Source: Spirochaetaceae bacterium
Lineage (GTDB): Bacteria; Spirochaetota; Spirochaetia; Treponematales; Breznakiellaceae
Length of the DNA: 10,505 bases
Direction: 5' to 3'
Assembly (NCBI GenBank): GCA_031265535.1
Contig: JAISCO010000134.1
Location: 1-10,505, forward strand
A program made the position numbers and the translations under genes. Within the stretch, counting starts at the first letter, position 1, and the number at the start of each line of letters is the position of its first letter. The notes below the pieces were generated by a model, which worked only from the letters and a program-made list of their open reading frames with translations, was not told the DNA's origin and ran no database searches. Shown here piece by piece: positions 1 to 5,876 of this stretch.

Positions 1-261
1 ATAATGATTATCCTTTCTTGTTTTGCCCTCGCGGGAAACACCGCCTCGTTGATACTGCTCGGTAAATCGAAAACAAAAGAAGTGCATATCAAATCAAGCC
101 AGATATTTACTTCAAATGATGTTATCGCCAATATCGGCGTTATTGTTGCCGCCGCGCTGGTGTATTTTTTACAAAACCGAATCCCGGATTTGGTTATCGG
201 CGCGGTCGTGTTTTCGTTTGTGCTAAGGGGAGCGGTCGCTATTTTGAAACTGTCAAAATAA
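1..261 (+). CDS. C-terminal part of a CDF-type cation transporter (5' end outside window)
   Basis: The frame is open from the first base, so the start lies upstream; 86 codons are visible before TAA. The piece holds about three hydrophobic segments: one at the very start, one around the motif HIKSSQIFTSNDVIANIGV, and one around IPDLVIGAVVFSFVLRGAVAIL. This is the usual TM4-TM6 layout of cation diffusion facilitator exporters, inner-membrane metal/proton antiporters. The TM5 Asp is present in TSND, but the His of the classical HxxxD metal site appears to be Phe, as in some short CDF-like transporters. The protein ends right after TM6 and so lacks the cytoplasmic metallochaperone-like domain of full CDF proteins. 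Which metal it moves cannot be told. A weak GC-rich inverted repeat at 281-296 follows the stop; it is a poor terminator candidate. Confidence 0.8.
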   Translation: MMIILSCFALAGNTASLILLGKSKTKEVHIKSSQIFTSNDVIANIGVIVAAALVYFLQNRIPDLVIGAVVFSFVLRGAVAILKLSK

Positions 262-362
262 GTTTGTGCTTGCCGATTTCGCGCCGATTGAGGCGCTGTT
301 TGGAAAAATATCTCTTTCCGGACATACTTTTGAACTGTAACGAAAAAGGAGGAAAAGGTAAT

Positions 363-836
363 ATGCTGGAGATGCGCAGAGTTGACAGGCTTATGAAAGA
401 GGAGGATGCTTTTGCCCTGCTGGAAAAAGGTGAATACGGAATTCTCGCAACGGTCGATAGGGAGGGCTGGCCTTACGGAACGCCCGTGAATTACGTTGTT
501 GCCGACAAGCACATTTATTTTCACGGCACGGCTTCGGGCGGCAGCAAATACGACAATATCATGCGTGATGGCAGAGTTTGCTTCACGGTGGTCGGAAAGA
601 CCGAGGTTACGCCGGAGAAGTTCGGTACACTCTTTGAGAGCGTGATCGCCTTCGGAGAGGCGAGTTTGGTTTCTGATGAAGAAGAACGCCTGGCAGTGTT
701 CAGGGAATTCCTCAAAAAATACAGCTCTGAATTTTTGACCGAAGGGGAAAAATACATAAAGGCGATGGGACCAAAGGCAATGATTGTCAAAATAGCGATC
801 AAAAGCCTGACGGGTAAACAGAAACAGCGGTCTTGA
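363..836 (+). CDS. Pyridoxamine 5'-phosphate oxidase-like (Nim-type) FMN-binding split-barrel protein
   Basis: This 157-residue protein matches the short flavin-binding family that includes the NimA 5-nitroimidazole reductases and many uncharacterised 'PPOX family' proteins. The visible signature in order is RRVDRLM near the N-terminus, GEYGILATVD (23-32), PYGTPVNYVV (37-46), IYFHG (51-55, with His54 at the position conserved in Nim proteins), CFTVVGKTEV (73-82), PEKFGTLFESVIAFG (84-98) and a C-terminal LKKYS segment. Such proteins are cytosolic dimers binding FMN or a related cofactor; the substrate here is unknown. The start at 363 is chosen because AAAAAGGAGG lies at 343-352, ten bases before ATG. 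An upstream in-frame TTG at 264 has no such site and would add a non-conserved leader. The next gene begins 14 nt after the stop, so the two are probably co-transcribed. Confidence 0.88.
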   Translation: MLEMRRVDRLMKEEDAFALLEKGEYGILATVDREGWPYGTPVNYVVADKHIYFHGTASGGSKYDNIMRDGRVCFTVVGKTEVTPEKFGTLFESVIAFGEASLVSDEEERLAVFREFLKKYSSEFLTEGEKYIKAMGPKAMIVKIAIKSLTGKQKQRS

Positions 837-850
837 GCATTGGAGGAACT

Positions 851-1441
851 ATGACTGGATGGGTATATTCAGATACAGTTAAAGAACATTTTACCAACCC
901 GAAAAATGTTCTTCTTGATGATGAGTCGGCGTTTCCCGCCAACGCGCGGGGGGAGACGGGAAACATACGCTGCGGGGATCAGATGGTGATACTGCTGCGG
1001 ATTACGGGTGATGTGATAAGCGACGTGCGCTGGAAAACCTACGGCTGCGCGAGCGCCATCGCATCCACGAGTATGCTCTCCGAGATCATCAAGGGGATGC
1101 ACATCGCCGACGCATATAAGATAAAACCCGAAGACCTCGTAGAAAAACTTGGCGGGTTGCCGGAAAACAAGATCCACTGTTCGGTGCTGGGCGACAAAGC
1201 CATGAGAGCCGCCATCGACGATTACCTTGAAAAGACCGGTCGGGCCGGGCTTTTCAAGGAAGAAGCGGTGACCATTTGCAACTGCATGGGGATTACCGAC
1301 AAAGACCTGGAAGCCGCCTACAAAAACGGCGCCCGGAGCTGGGAGGATTTCCAGGCCGCGACCAAGATCGGCACGGTCTGCGGCGGCTGCAAAACAAAAG
1401 CATTGGAACTGCTTCACGAATTCGATCATTTGTACGGATAG
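851..1441 (+). CDS. nifU: NifU-like Fe-S cluster assembly scaffold (IscU domain plus BFD-like 2Fe-2S domain)
   Basis: This 196-residue protein has two parts. The N-terminal part (about 1-130) is an IscU-type scaffold on which a cysteine desulfurase builds Fe-S clusters. Its three cluster ligands are Cys41 in RCGD (with Asp43), Cys66 in TYGCASAIAS and Cys110 in IHCSVLGDKAM. The C-terminal part (about 140-185) is a BFD-type 2Fe-2S domain with Cys143, Cys145, Cys177 and Cys180 (CNC ... CGGC). This matches the first two domains of NifU; the third, Nfu-like domain is absent, as in many anaerobe versions. In an organism without nitrogenase it would act as the general scaffold. No nifS/iscS gene is visible here. 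GGAGG lies just before ATG 851; an in-frame upstream start overlapping the previous stop lacks such support. The gene follows the PPOX gene by 14 nt and is followed by a decayed copy of itself. Confidence 0.92.
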   Translation: MTGWVYSDTVKEHFTNPKNVLLDDESAFPANARGETGNIRCGDQMVILLRITGDVISDVRWKTYGCASAIASTSMLSEIIKGMHIADAYKIKPEDLVEKLGGLPENKIHCSVLGDKAMRAAIDDYLEKTGRAGLFKEEAVTICNCMGITDKDLEAAYKNGARSWEDFQAATKIGTVCGGCKTKALELLHEFDHLYG

Positions 1442-1564
1442 AGCGCCCGTACTATCATGAGCATTTTAAGCAGGACTATCGCTTTGACGGCGGCATGGAA
1501 GCACAACTTGGGAGGCGGTAAAGTGAGAAATCATAGAAGGAAAAAAAAATTGGAGGAACAAACA

Positions 1565-1959
1565 ATGACCGACTGGTTTTATTCGGATACCGTCAAAGAT
1601 CATTTTTCCAATCCCCGAATGTGCTTTTTGACGATAAGTCCTGCTTCCCTGCAGACGCCCAAGGGCAGACGGGAAACATCAAGTGCGGGGATCAAATACT
1701 CCTGCGGATTGAGGACGACATCATCACCGACATGCGCTGGAAAAAACCGGACGGAGATGCTCAAAGAGGTGGTCACCGAGATATATACTACTGCCTGGGC
1801 ATAACCGACAAGGACATAGAAAACGCCTACCTCAAAGGTGCCCGCGCTCGCAGTTGGGAACAACTCCAGCAGGCCACCAGGATCGGTACTCTCTGCGATG
1901 GCTGCAAGGAAAAGGCTCTGGAACTTCTCCATGAATTCGACCACATCTATGGGACATAG
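1565..1959 (+). pseudogene. Decayed tandem copy of the NifU-like gene
   Basis: The first 18 codons (MTDWFYSDTVKDHFSNPR) match the start of the intact gene at 851 and are preceded by the same ATTGGAGGAAC ribosome-site block. One base, an A, is then missing at about 1618-1619. Past this point the similarity moves to the next frame (from FDDKSCFPADAQGQTGNIKCGD). Two codons are lost after CGDQ. About ten codons, including the second scaffold Cys, are lost after RWKK. A short matching piece, TEMLKEVVTE, sits back in the first frame. A deletion then removes the third scaffold Cys and runs to just before YCLGITDKD. The rest to the stop is intact and close to the paralogue (LELLHEFDHIYG). Overall it is 196 nt shorter than the intact copy. 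Only one scaffold Cys remains, and the first Cys of the CxC pair is lost, so a working scaffold is very unlikely. Confidence 0.87.
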
Positions 1960-2073
1960 GGCCTTTCTGTGGCTGCGGTTGTGAGGGCGGGGCAGGCCAT
2001 TTGCAAAAGGGACATTGCCGGACCGCAGAGAGAATAACAGAATTTAAGCAAATTTCGTAACCAAGGAAGCCTA

Positions 2074-2943
2074 ATGATATATACCAAAACCAGTTTAGCT
2101 CAAAAGACGACCATACTTAAAACCGCCATAGAAAAAGCCGAAGCCCTCATTATCGGCGCGGGTGCCGGACTTTCCGCCGCCGCCGGTTTGGATTATGACG
2201 ATACCGCCACTTTCAACGCCCTGTTCCCCGGCTATCATGACCGTTACGGCCTCAAGACCATCAGTGAAGCCGGCTTTTACCAATTCTCCACCCCGGAGGA
2301 ACAATACGCATATTGGATGCGGCACATCTGCGCCATACGCTATAACTTTCCGGCGGGAAAACCCTACCTTGATTTATCCCGCATAATCAAAGACAGAAAT
2401 TACGTTATCCTTACCACCAACACTGACGGACAGTTTTTCAAGTCAGGTTTTGACCCCGATAAAATCTGTTTTCCCCAGGGAGACCTATCCTTCTTCCAAT
2501 GCTCAAAGCCCTGTAGTGATGAACTCTACCCCAACGAACAAACGGTAAAAGAAATACTCTCCCATATCGGCAATAAAGAGTTTGCCATACCAACCGGCGA
2601 CATACCCCGCTGCCCGCATTGCGGAAACCCCTTAATTCCCAACATTCGCGCAAGTCATTCGTTTGTCGAAAAACCGTGGATAGAAAAATATCAAATGCTG
2701 AATGACTTCCTGGACGCGAACCGGGGCAAGAAAATGCTGTTCCTCGAACTCGGCGTGGGCTTCAGCGCCCCCGGCATAATCCGCCACGAATTCGAATTCC
2801 TGTTTATGATGCGCAAGTACGCCGAAATGCTACGCATAAACCTGAACATCGTTGAAATATCCCTGATACACAAAGAAGACCGCGCCGCCGTCATTCAGGG
2901 CGACATCGGCCGCATTCTGAGTAAACTGGCGGAAGACTATTGA
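2074..2943 (+). CDS. Sir2-family protein, class M-like (probable NAD-dependent ADP-ribosyltransferase type)
   Basis: This 289-residue protein carries the Sir2 Rossmann signature: GAGAGLSAAAGLD at 28-40, TTNTDGQF at 114-121 and a zinc-ribbon with Cys143, Cys147, Cys180 and Cys183 (CSKPC ... CPHC). In deacetylase sirtuins the catalytic residue is His in an HG motif. Here the equivalent site reads FPQGD, with Gln135. That substitution, together with DGQF in place of DGLH, is typical of class M sirtuins (SirTM), some of which ADP-ribosylate a lipoylated GcvH-like carrier. Their usual partners (macrodomain protein, GcvH-L, lipoate ligase) are not in this window, so the target is unknown. An NAD-consuming or regulatory role in defence is possible but only inferred. 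AAGGAAG just before ATG 2074 supports the start. The stop directly abuts the stop of the convergent regulator gene. Confidence 0.87.
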   Translation: MIYTKTSLAQKTTILKTAIEKAEALIIGAGAGLSAAAGLDYDDTATFNALFPGYHDRYGLKTISEAGFYQFSTPEEQYAYWMRHICAIRYNFPAGKPYLDLSRIIKDRNYVILTTNTDGQFFKSGFDPDKICFPQGDLSFFQCSKPCSDELYPNEQTVKEILSHIGNKEFAIPTGDIPRCPHCGNPLIPNIRASHSFVEKPWIEKYQMLNDFLDANRGKKMLFLELGVGFSAPGIIRHEFEFLFMMRKYAEMLRINLNIVEISLIHKEDRAAVIQGDIGRILSKLAEDY

Positions 2944-3300
2944 TTACTTTTTCGCCTTATTCTTTTCCTGGCATTCAAGGAGAATATCAAGCTGTTTGAT
3001 GACATACTCCTGTAAGTAATCGTCCAGCTTTTCAAAATTCCGCATAACTCTGTCCCGCCGGGGATTATGCTTTTCTTTGAACATCTTCCCCGTCCCCTCC
3101 CGCAGCCATTTTTCGCTGACCCCGCAATTCACGCAGATAAGCTCGATAATGCGGTCATTGATTTCCCTGTGGCTTGTCTCAAGAGCGCCGATATAGGAGC
3201 GGCTTACCTTTATCGCTTCGGCAAACTCATCCTGCCTCATGCCGAGCGCCTTGCGGGCTTCGCCGATACGCCTGTTTATGTCCCTGTCTTTAGATAGCAA
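2944..3300 (-). CDS. XRE/Cro-CI family helix-turn-helix transcriptional regulator
   Basis: This is a 118-residue protein when started at TTG 3300. Residues about 8-74 form a compact Cro/CI-type DNA-binding domain: the core helix-turn-helix runs from MRQDEFAEAIKVSRSYIG (21-38) into the conserved ALE turn, followed by a WLREGTGKMF segment typical of phage-type repressors. The remainder (about 80-118) is charged and probably a helical dimerisation tail; there is no peptidase or ligand domain. The start is chosen because GGAGGG (3310-3305) sits just upstream and a good promoter at 3349-3321 predicts transcription from about 3314. ATG 3342 would lie before that transcript start; ATG 3312 is possible. 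The gene diverges from the small genes at 3400-4048 and probably controls the shared promoter region, an inference from layout. Its stop abuts the sirtuin stop. Confidence 0.85.
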   Translation of the reverse strand: MLSKDRDINRRIGEARKALGMRQDEFAEAIKVSRSYIGALETSHREINDRIIELICVNCGVSEKWLREGTGKMFKEKHNPRRDRVMRNFEKLDDYLQEYVIKQLDILLECQEKNKAKK

Positions 3301-3320
3301 GAAACCCTCCATAAAGAAAC

Positions 3321-3349
3321 AATATAGAGAAAAGCGGAACATAAATCAA
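3321..3349 (-). promoter_or_regulatory. Predicted sigma70 promoter of the XRE regulator
   Basis: Read on the minus strand, TTGATT (3349-3344) and TATATT (3326-3321) are separated by 17 bp. The predicted transcript start near 3314 leaves a short leader containing GGAGGG before TTG 3300. The match is by eye. Confidence 0.5.
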
Positions 3350-3361
3350 GCGGGAAAGGCA

Positions 3362-3391
3362 TTGACAAATAAATACAAAATAGAATATAAT
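3362..3391 (+). promoter_or_regulatory. Perfect-consensus sigma70 promoter for the small-gene pair
   Basis: TTGACA (3362-3367) and TATAAT (3386-3391) are both exact consensus hexamers, with an 18-bp AT-rich spacer. Transcription would start near 3398, only about two bases before ATG 3400, so the first mRNA would be leaderless or nearly so. The position between divergent genes, next to an XRE regulator, suggests a strong promoter normally held under repression; no clear operator palindrome was found. Confidence 0.75.
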
Positions 3392-3399
3392 AATCTACA

Positions 3400-3600
3400 A
3401 TGAAACATAAAACCATGAAATCTGAACGAAAAAACTATTTCGCCTACGCTTTCGATAAATTAGATGATGAAGCTCAAATCCTCCTTGAGACTCTCACCGC
3501 CCGGCTATCCGAAATCCACGATACCAGCCCCGAAAAGTTGACCGCCACTGGAAAAAAGGCGAAAAATATACTACAACCAAACAGGAAACAGGATAACTGA
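3400..3600 (+). CDS. Small hypothetical protein, 66 residues
   Basis: I do not recognise this protein. It is small, charged and Lys-rich, with no signal peptide or membrane segment. A central stretch (about 15-42, FAYAFDKLDDEAQILLETLT and beyond) looks amphipathic helical, and the last third is basic and probably disordered. It lies directly behind a consensus promoter (3362-3391) and has no Shine-Dalgarno sequence before ATG 3400 or before the alternative in-frame ATG 3415. The next gene starts 4 nt after its stop, so the two form an operon, and both diverge from the XRE regulator. Codon use resembles that of the next gene, which supports real coding. Confidence 0.6.
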   Translation: MKHKTMKSERKNYFAYAFDKLDDEAQILLETLTARLSEIHDTSPEKLTATGKKAKNILQPNRKQDN

Positions 3601-3604
3601 AAAC

Positions 3605-4048
3605 ATGACGAACAAAACCGAAACCCGCCTGCCCTGGGGCAATGGCGGGATAACCATAAAAGGCCGTAACGCCGGCGTCAAACACCTAACCGTACACTTT
3701 GACGGCGAACAGCTCAACATCGTGGATTTTCTGAACAACAGCCTCATGACCGAATACGCCGCCATGTATGAAGCCATCATGTCAAAGTACGAAGCCAGAC
3801 TAAAAAGCGGGAGTATATTCGACCACGATTTTCCTGAGACAAAATTCACTCCCCAAAAAATTGAACCGCCCCATGACAAACCCGCTCCTACCGTTGCCGA
3901 CAAGGAACTCATAGAGACACTACTGAAGGGATATTACCCTTATATTGACCAGATCAAAGACCACTTCAAACAATACGAGGCACATGTAGAACGCTGGTAT
4001 AACGATTTGCCGGAGAGCGAAAAGAAGACATCGAATTATTTGAAATAA
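3605..4048 (+). CDS. Hypothetical protein, 147 residues
   Basis: I do not recognise this protein. It has no signal peptide and no membrane segment. The first half has a Gly-rich start (LPWGNGGITIKG, 9-20) and beta-like segments around HLTVHFDGEQLNIVDFLNN. A Pro- and Lys-rich linker (about 82-94) leads to a charged helical C-terminal third containing ETLLKGYYPYIDQIKDHF. It starts 4 nt after the previous gene with AGGATAA about ten bases upstream of ATG, so it is the second gene of the pair driven by the 3362-3391 promoter. Its 3' end overlaps the 3' end of the convergent AT-rich gene by 13 nt. A phage-type or accessory role is suggested only by the adjacent XRE regulator. Confidence 0.65.
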   Translation: MTNKTETRLPWGNGGITIKGRNAGVKHLTVHFDGEQLNIVDFLNNSLMTEYAAMYEAIMSKYEARLKSGSIFDHDFPETKFTPQKIEPPHDKPAPTVADKELIETLLKGYYPYIDQIKDHFKQYEAHVERWYNDLPESEKKTSNYLK

Positions 4049-4806
4049 TCAACTAAATATGGCAAAAGCGGACCTATTATTGACATATAGACACCTAATT
4101 TGTTTATAAATCTGTCATAATAATCTTTGAATGTTTTCTTGTCGGCTTTGTTTTTTTCCATTTCCGCTAAATAAGATAACAATTCATTCTTGATACATTC
4201 ATCTTCGATATTCTTGGTTATTTCATTTCTGATTTCTTCAAAAACATTCTCACTTTGTTGTGTAATATTTTTCCCTATTGCAATCATGGACTTGTCTGCT
4301 GTGATTTTTCCAATATTGATAATCGTTATTTCACCTGCTTCTATTTTATCATCCTGTATATCTCCTATATCTTCTATTTTATACTGGAGCTTTCTTAGTA
4401 ATTTATTGAATGCGGGCTCTACAATTTTCCTATTGAATAAATATAAATTCTCATCGTAAGAATTCTTCATATAAATACTAAATGGTCCACTTTCTATAGT
4501 TGATTCATCCTCTGCCATATATTTTAACACTTCTAGTATTAAAGCGATTTCTTCATCCTCATCTTCAGGAATAACAAAATTGCATTGTATTTGATGGCCT
4601 GTACTGATAAATCCAACATTTTTTTCGTCAAGTTGTAAATCGAGATAGGGAGTAATAATAAAATTTAATATCTCATTGTTTTTGATTGTTAGAAATAACT
4701 GTTTAATACGTAGCGCATATTGGTCTCGTTCCGCATTCAGAATATTGTTTATACATTCTGTTAGTTCAATAATGGCTCTATTGATATGTTTTTTCTCGTA
4801 TTTCAT
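4036..4806 (-). CDS. AT-rich hypothetical protein, possible mobile or defence accessory gene
   Basis: This protein of about 256 residues belongs to no family I can name. Sampled lines of the gene are only about 27-28% GC, against roughly 50-60% for the neighbours, which indicates recent acquisition. In order there is an alpha-helical N-terminal half with an acidic patch (IPEDEDEE), a short repetitive beta-like segment (GEITIINIGKITADKSMIAI), a Glu/Lys-rich helical stretch, and a hydrophobic C-terminal helix ending VYMSIIGPLLPYLVDYF. Low-complexity IGKI/IGKN turns followed by a helix and a hydrophobic tail resemble C-terminal regions of some Abi-like accessory proteins; this is a weak impression, not a family assignment. 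ATG 4806 is preferred because GAGGG lies about six bases upstream. ATG 4818 and ATG 4833 are alternatives, and the frame stays open to 4965 through GC-rich repeat DNA that I regard as noncoding. Confidence 0.65.
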   Translation of the reverse strand: MKYEKKHINRAIIELTECINNILNAERDQYALRIKQLFLTIKNNEILNFIITPYLDLQLDEKNVGFISTGHQIQCNFVIPEDEDEEIALILEVLKYMAEDESTIESGPFSIYMKNSYDENLYLFNRKIVEPAFNKLLRKLQYKIEDIGDIQDDKIEAGEITIINIGKITADKSMIAIGKNITQQSENVFEEIRNEITKNIEDECIKNELLSYLAEMEKNKADKKTFKDYYDRFINKLGVYMSIIGPLLPYLVDYFK

Positions 4807-4877
4807 ATAATCCCTCATAGAATAACCCACCATAATGTTTTTTAATTTTTCTTTCAAGATAACCGAAGAATAATATT

Positions 4878-4991
4878 GGGGGAAGTCTCCCCCCCGCTCC
4901 AAAGCCTGCGGCTTTTCCGCTTCCCCCTCTGCGGGGGATACCCCCCGCAACGCCCCCAAAGACAAACAGGTAAAAATTGCTTCGCAATTTT
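4878..4991. repeat. Cluster of four short hairpins (intergenic palindromic repeat element)
   Basis: Four inverted repeats lie head to tail. GGGGGA/TCCCCC has a 4-nt loop (from 4878). AAAGCC/GGCTTT has a 3-nt loop (4901-4915). GCGGGGG/CCCCCGC has loop ATAC (4931-4948). AAAATTGC/GCAATTTT has loop TTC (4973-4991). Composition switches sharply from AT-rich to GC-rich at this point. The arrangement resembles REP- or MITE-like intergenic elements dispersed in bacterial genomes. It sits just upstream of the AT-rich gene and may mark the edge of that insertion. Confidence 0.55.
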
Positions 4992-5376
4992 CCGAATCAT
5001 TTACCTTCGTAATCCGTCACCTTTATCCAGTGAACCGGGGCCTCTGTCCCGTAACTCCCCTTTGTCACGGCCCTTGCTCATCCGCCCGGTGAGCGGGCGC
5101 CGCAAGGGCCGCGCCAACCCCTTCGGGGCCGGGGCCTGGTCCGCATACGCATACCGTCAGGTTTTCATTTTCAAACTGCGGCCTTTAGGAAGATACGCTG
5201 AAAATGTGTACAGCAGCCCGGCAGGGCGGGAGGCGGGTTTTTGCCCGCAGGTGTGAGGGCAAAAAACCCACCCCCCGCCAGCCTCCGGCGGTAAACAAAT
5301 GGGGGCGGTGGCGGTTTTTGGGTACGGGGCTTTTTCCCTCCCGTCCCCCGGTCGCAGCTATCGGGGGTTATTTCCC
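4992..5376. other. GC-rich structured noncoding region
   Basis: No convincing gene is seen on either strand; the open frames here are rich in Pro, Gly and Arg and lack ribosome sites. The stretch holds several strong inverted repeats. CGGCCCTTG/CAAGGGCCG (5068-5076 with 5103-5111) encloses an inner CGCCC/GGGCG stem. GGGTTTTTGCCC pairs with GGGCAAAAAACCC (5235-5246 with 5257-5269, one bulged A). CCCCCG/CGGGGG (5345-5350 with 5362-5367) lies ten bases before the ribosome site of the next gene. A direct repeat CCGGGGCCT occurs at 5035 and 5129. It could be a structured leader or small RNA, an element end, or an origin or attachment region; nothing decides between these. Confidence 0.45.
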
Positions 5377-5395
5377 AAAAGGAGGTATACATATC

Positions 5396-5623
5396 ATGTA
5401 TACACCGCAGTTGTCAGATTTTTCCGTCATTTCCCTTCGCCGCCTCGCCTGGGCTATGGGTACGCCTATGGGCGCGGCCGTTAACCGTATTGTCCGGCTC
5501 CTGCCAGCAATGGTAGACCCTGCGCTTGTCTGCCAGCGTTGCAAAGACAAATCAAAATGTCCGGCCTGTGTTTTCAGTACCGCGGTCAGCGAAAGCGAAA
5601 AAACCGCTTTAACGGCCATCTAA
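5396..5623 (+). CDS. Small Cys-rich protein with a CxxC-x5-CxxC motif, 75 residues
   Basis: I do not recognise this family. The N-terminal half is hydrophobic and basic (SLRRLAWAMGTPMGAAVNRI, 13-32). It is followed by a four-Cys cluster, Cys46, Cys49, Cys55 and Cys58 (CQRCKDKSKCPAC), which looks like a small zinc-ribbon or zinc-knuckle site. The gene is supported by an almost perfect Shine-Dalgarno sequence, AAAAGGAGG at 5377-5385, ten bases before ATG 5396. The region upstream is noncoding and hairpin-rich, with one hairpin (5345-5367) close to the ribosome site. A 20-bp palindrome follows, then a second small gene on the same strand. Both read toward the phage head cassette, so they may be small phage or element genes; a role in DNA or RNA binding is only a guess from the Cys spacing. 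Confidence 0.68.
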   Translation: MYTPQLSDFSVISLRRLAWAMGTPMGAAVNRIVRLLPAMVDPALVCQRCKDKSKCPACVFSTAVSESEKTALTAI

Positions 5624-5630
5624 ACAAGCC

Positions 5631-5650
5631 GCCCCGGCGCGCGCCGGGGC
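5631..5650. repeat. Perfect 20-bp GC palindrome between two small genes
   Basis: GCCCCGGCGCGCGCCGGGGC is exactly self-complementary. It begins seven bases after the stop at 5623 and ends just before the GAAGGAG ribosome site of the next gene. In mRNA it would form a very stable hairpin that could slow transcription or protect or insulate the downstream message. No T-run follows, so it is not a standard terminator; it could also bind a dimeric protein. Confidence 0.7.
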
Positions 5651-5667
5651 GCGAAGGAGAAAAAGTC

Positions 5668-5872
5668 ATGAACATCACAGCCGTTTTGAAAGTCTTCAAA
5701 GGTTCCTCTCTTATCACGGAGCGGGGGGAATTCAAAATAAGCCGGGTTTTTTTCTGACGGCAAGGCCGCCAATAAAGCCCGGTATTACTACTACTGCGAT
5801 GAAGGCAGCGTAATCATTTACGCCCGGCGCGGCAGGGCGGGCAAGAGGATATTTGCCGTCGCGGGCAAATAA
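5668..5872 (+). pseudogene. Small gene with a frame break at a seven-T run (about 68 residues if restored)
   Basis: ATG 5668 has GAAGGAGA at 5653-5660. The first 29 codons run to TGA at 5755-5757, directly after TTTTTTT (5747-5753). In the +1 frame the message continues without break to TAA at 5870-5872 with a coherent, basic, Tyr-rich product (DGKAANKARYYYYCDEG, then IIYARRGRAGKR). Loss of one T from the run joins the halves as RVFSDGK. The gene is therefore broken by a 1-nt insertion, is a homopolymer sequencing error, or is expressed by slippage. The site UUC UGA C resembles the prfB (RF2) +1 frameshift site in having UGA followed by C, although its P-site codon is UUC, not CUU. I do not recognise the protein; its basic character suggests nucleic acid binding. 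Confidence 0.65.
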
Positions 5873-5876
5873 AAAG

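Noticed and set aside
281..296. GCGCC/GGCGC inverted repeat after the CDF gene as a terminator
   Set aside because: The stem is only 5 bp and is not followed by a real T-run.
869..1429. Minus-strand open frame of about 186 codons antisense to NifU
   Set aside because: It is a shadow of the intact plus-strand gene, which explains all conserved residues.
1442..1521. Protein-like frame (RPYYHEHFKQDYRF...) between the two NifU copies, ending at 1521
   Set aside because: There is no start codon with a ribosome site and no family match; it might be a remnant of a deleted gene, but about 25 residues cannot support this.
4807..4965. N-terminal extension of the AT-rich gene to an upstream start at 4965
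   Set aside because: The extra residues come from the GC-rich hairpin cluster, and composition changes abruptly; internal starts near 4806-4833 are better.
5068..5111. Long imperfect hairpin considered as an integron attC site or tRNA-like element
   Set aside because: There are no attC core sites, no tRNA T-loop pattern, and no integrase nearby.
4876..5256. Open frame of about 126 codons on the plus strand through the hairpin region
   Set aside because: It is rich in Pro, Arg and Gly, has no ribosome site, and runs through inverted repeats; GC-rich DNA keeps such frames open by chance.
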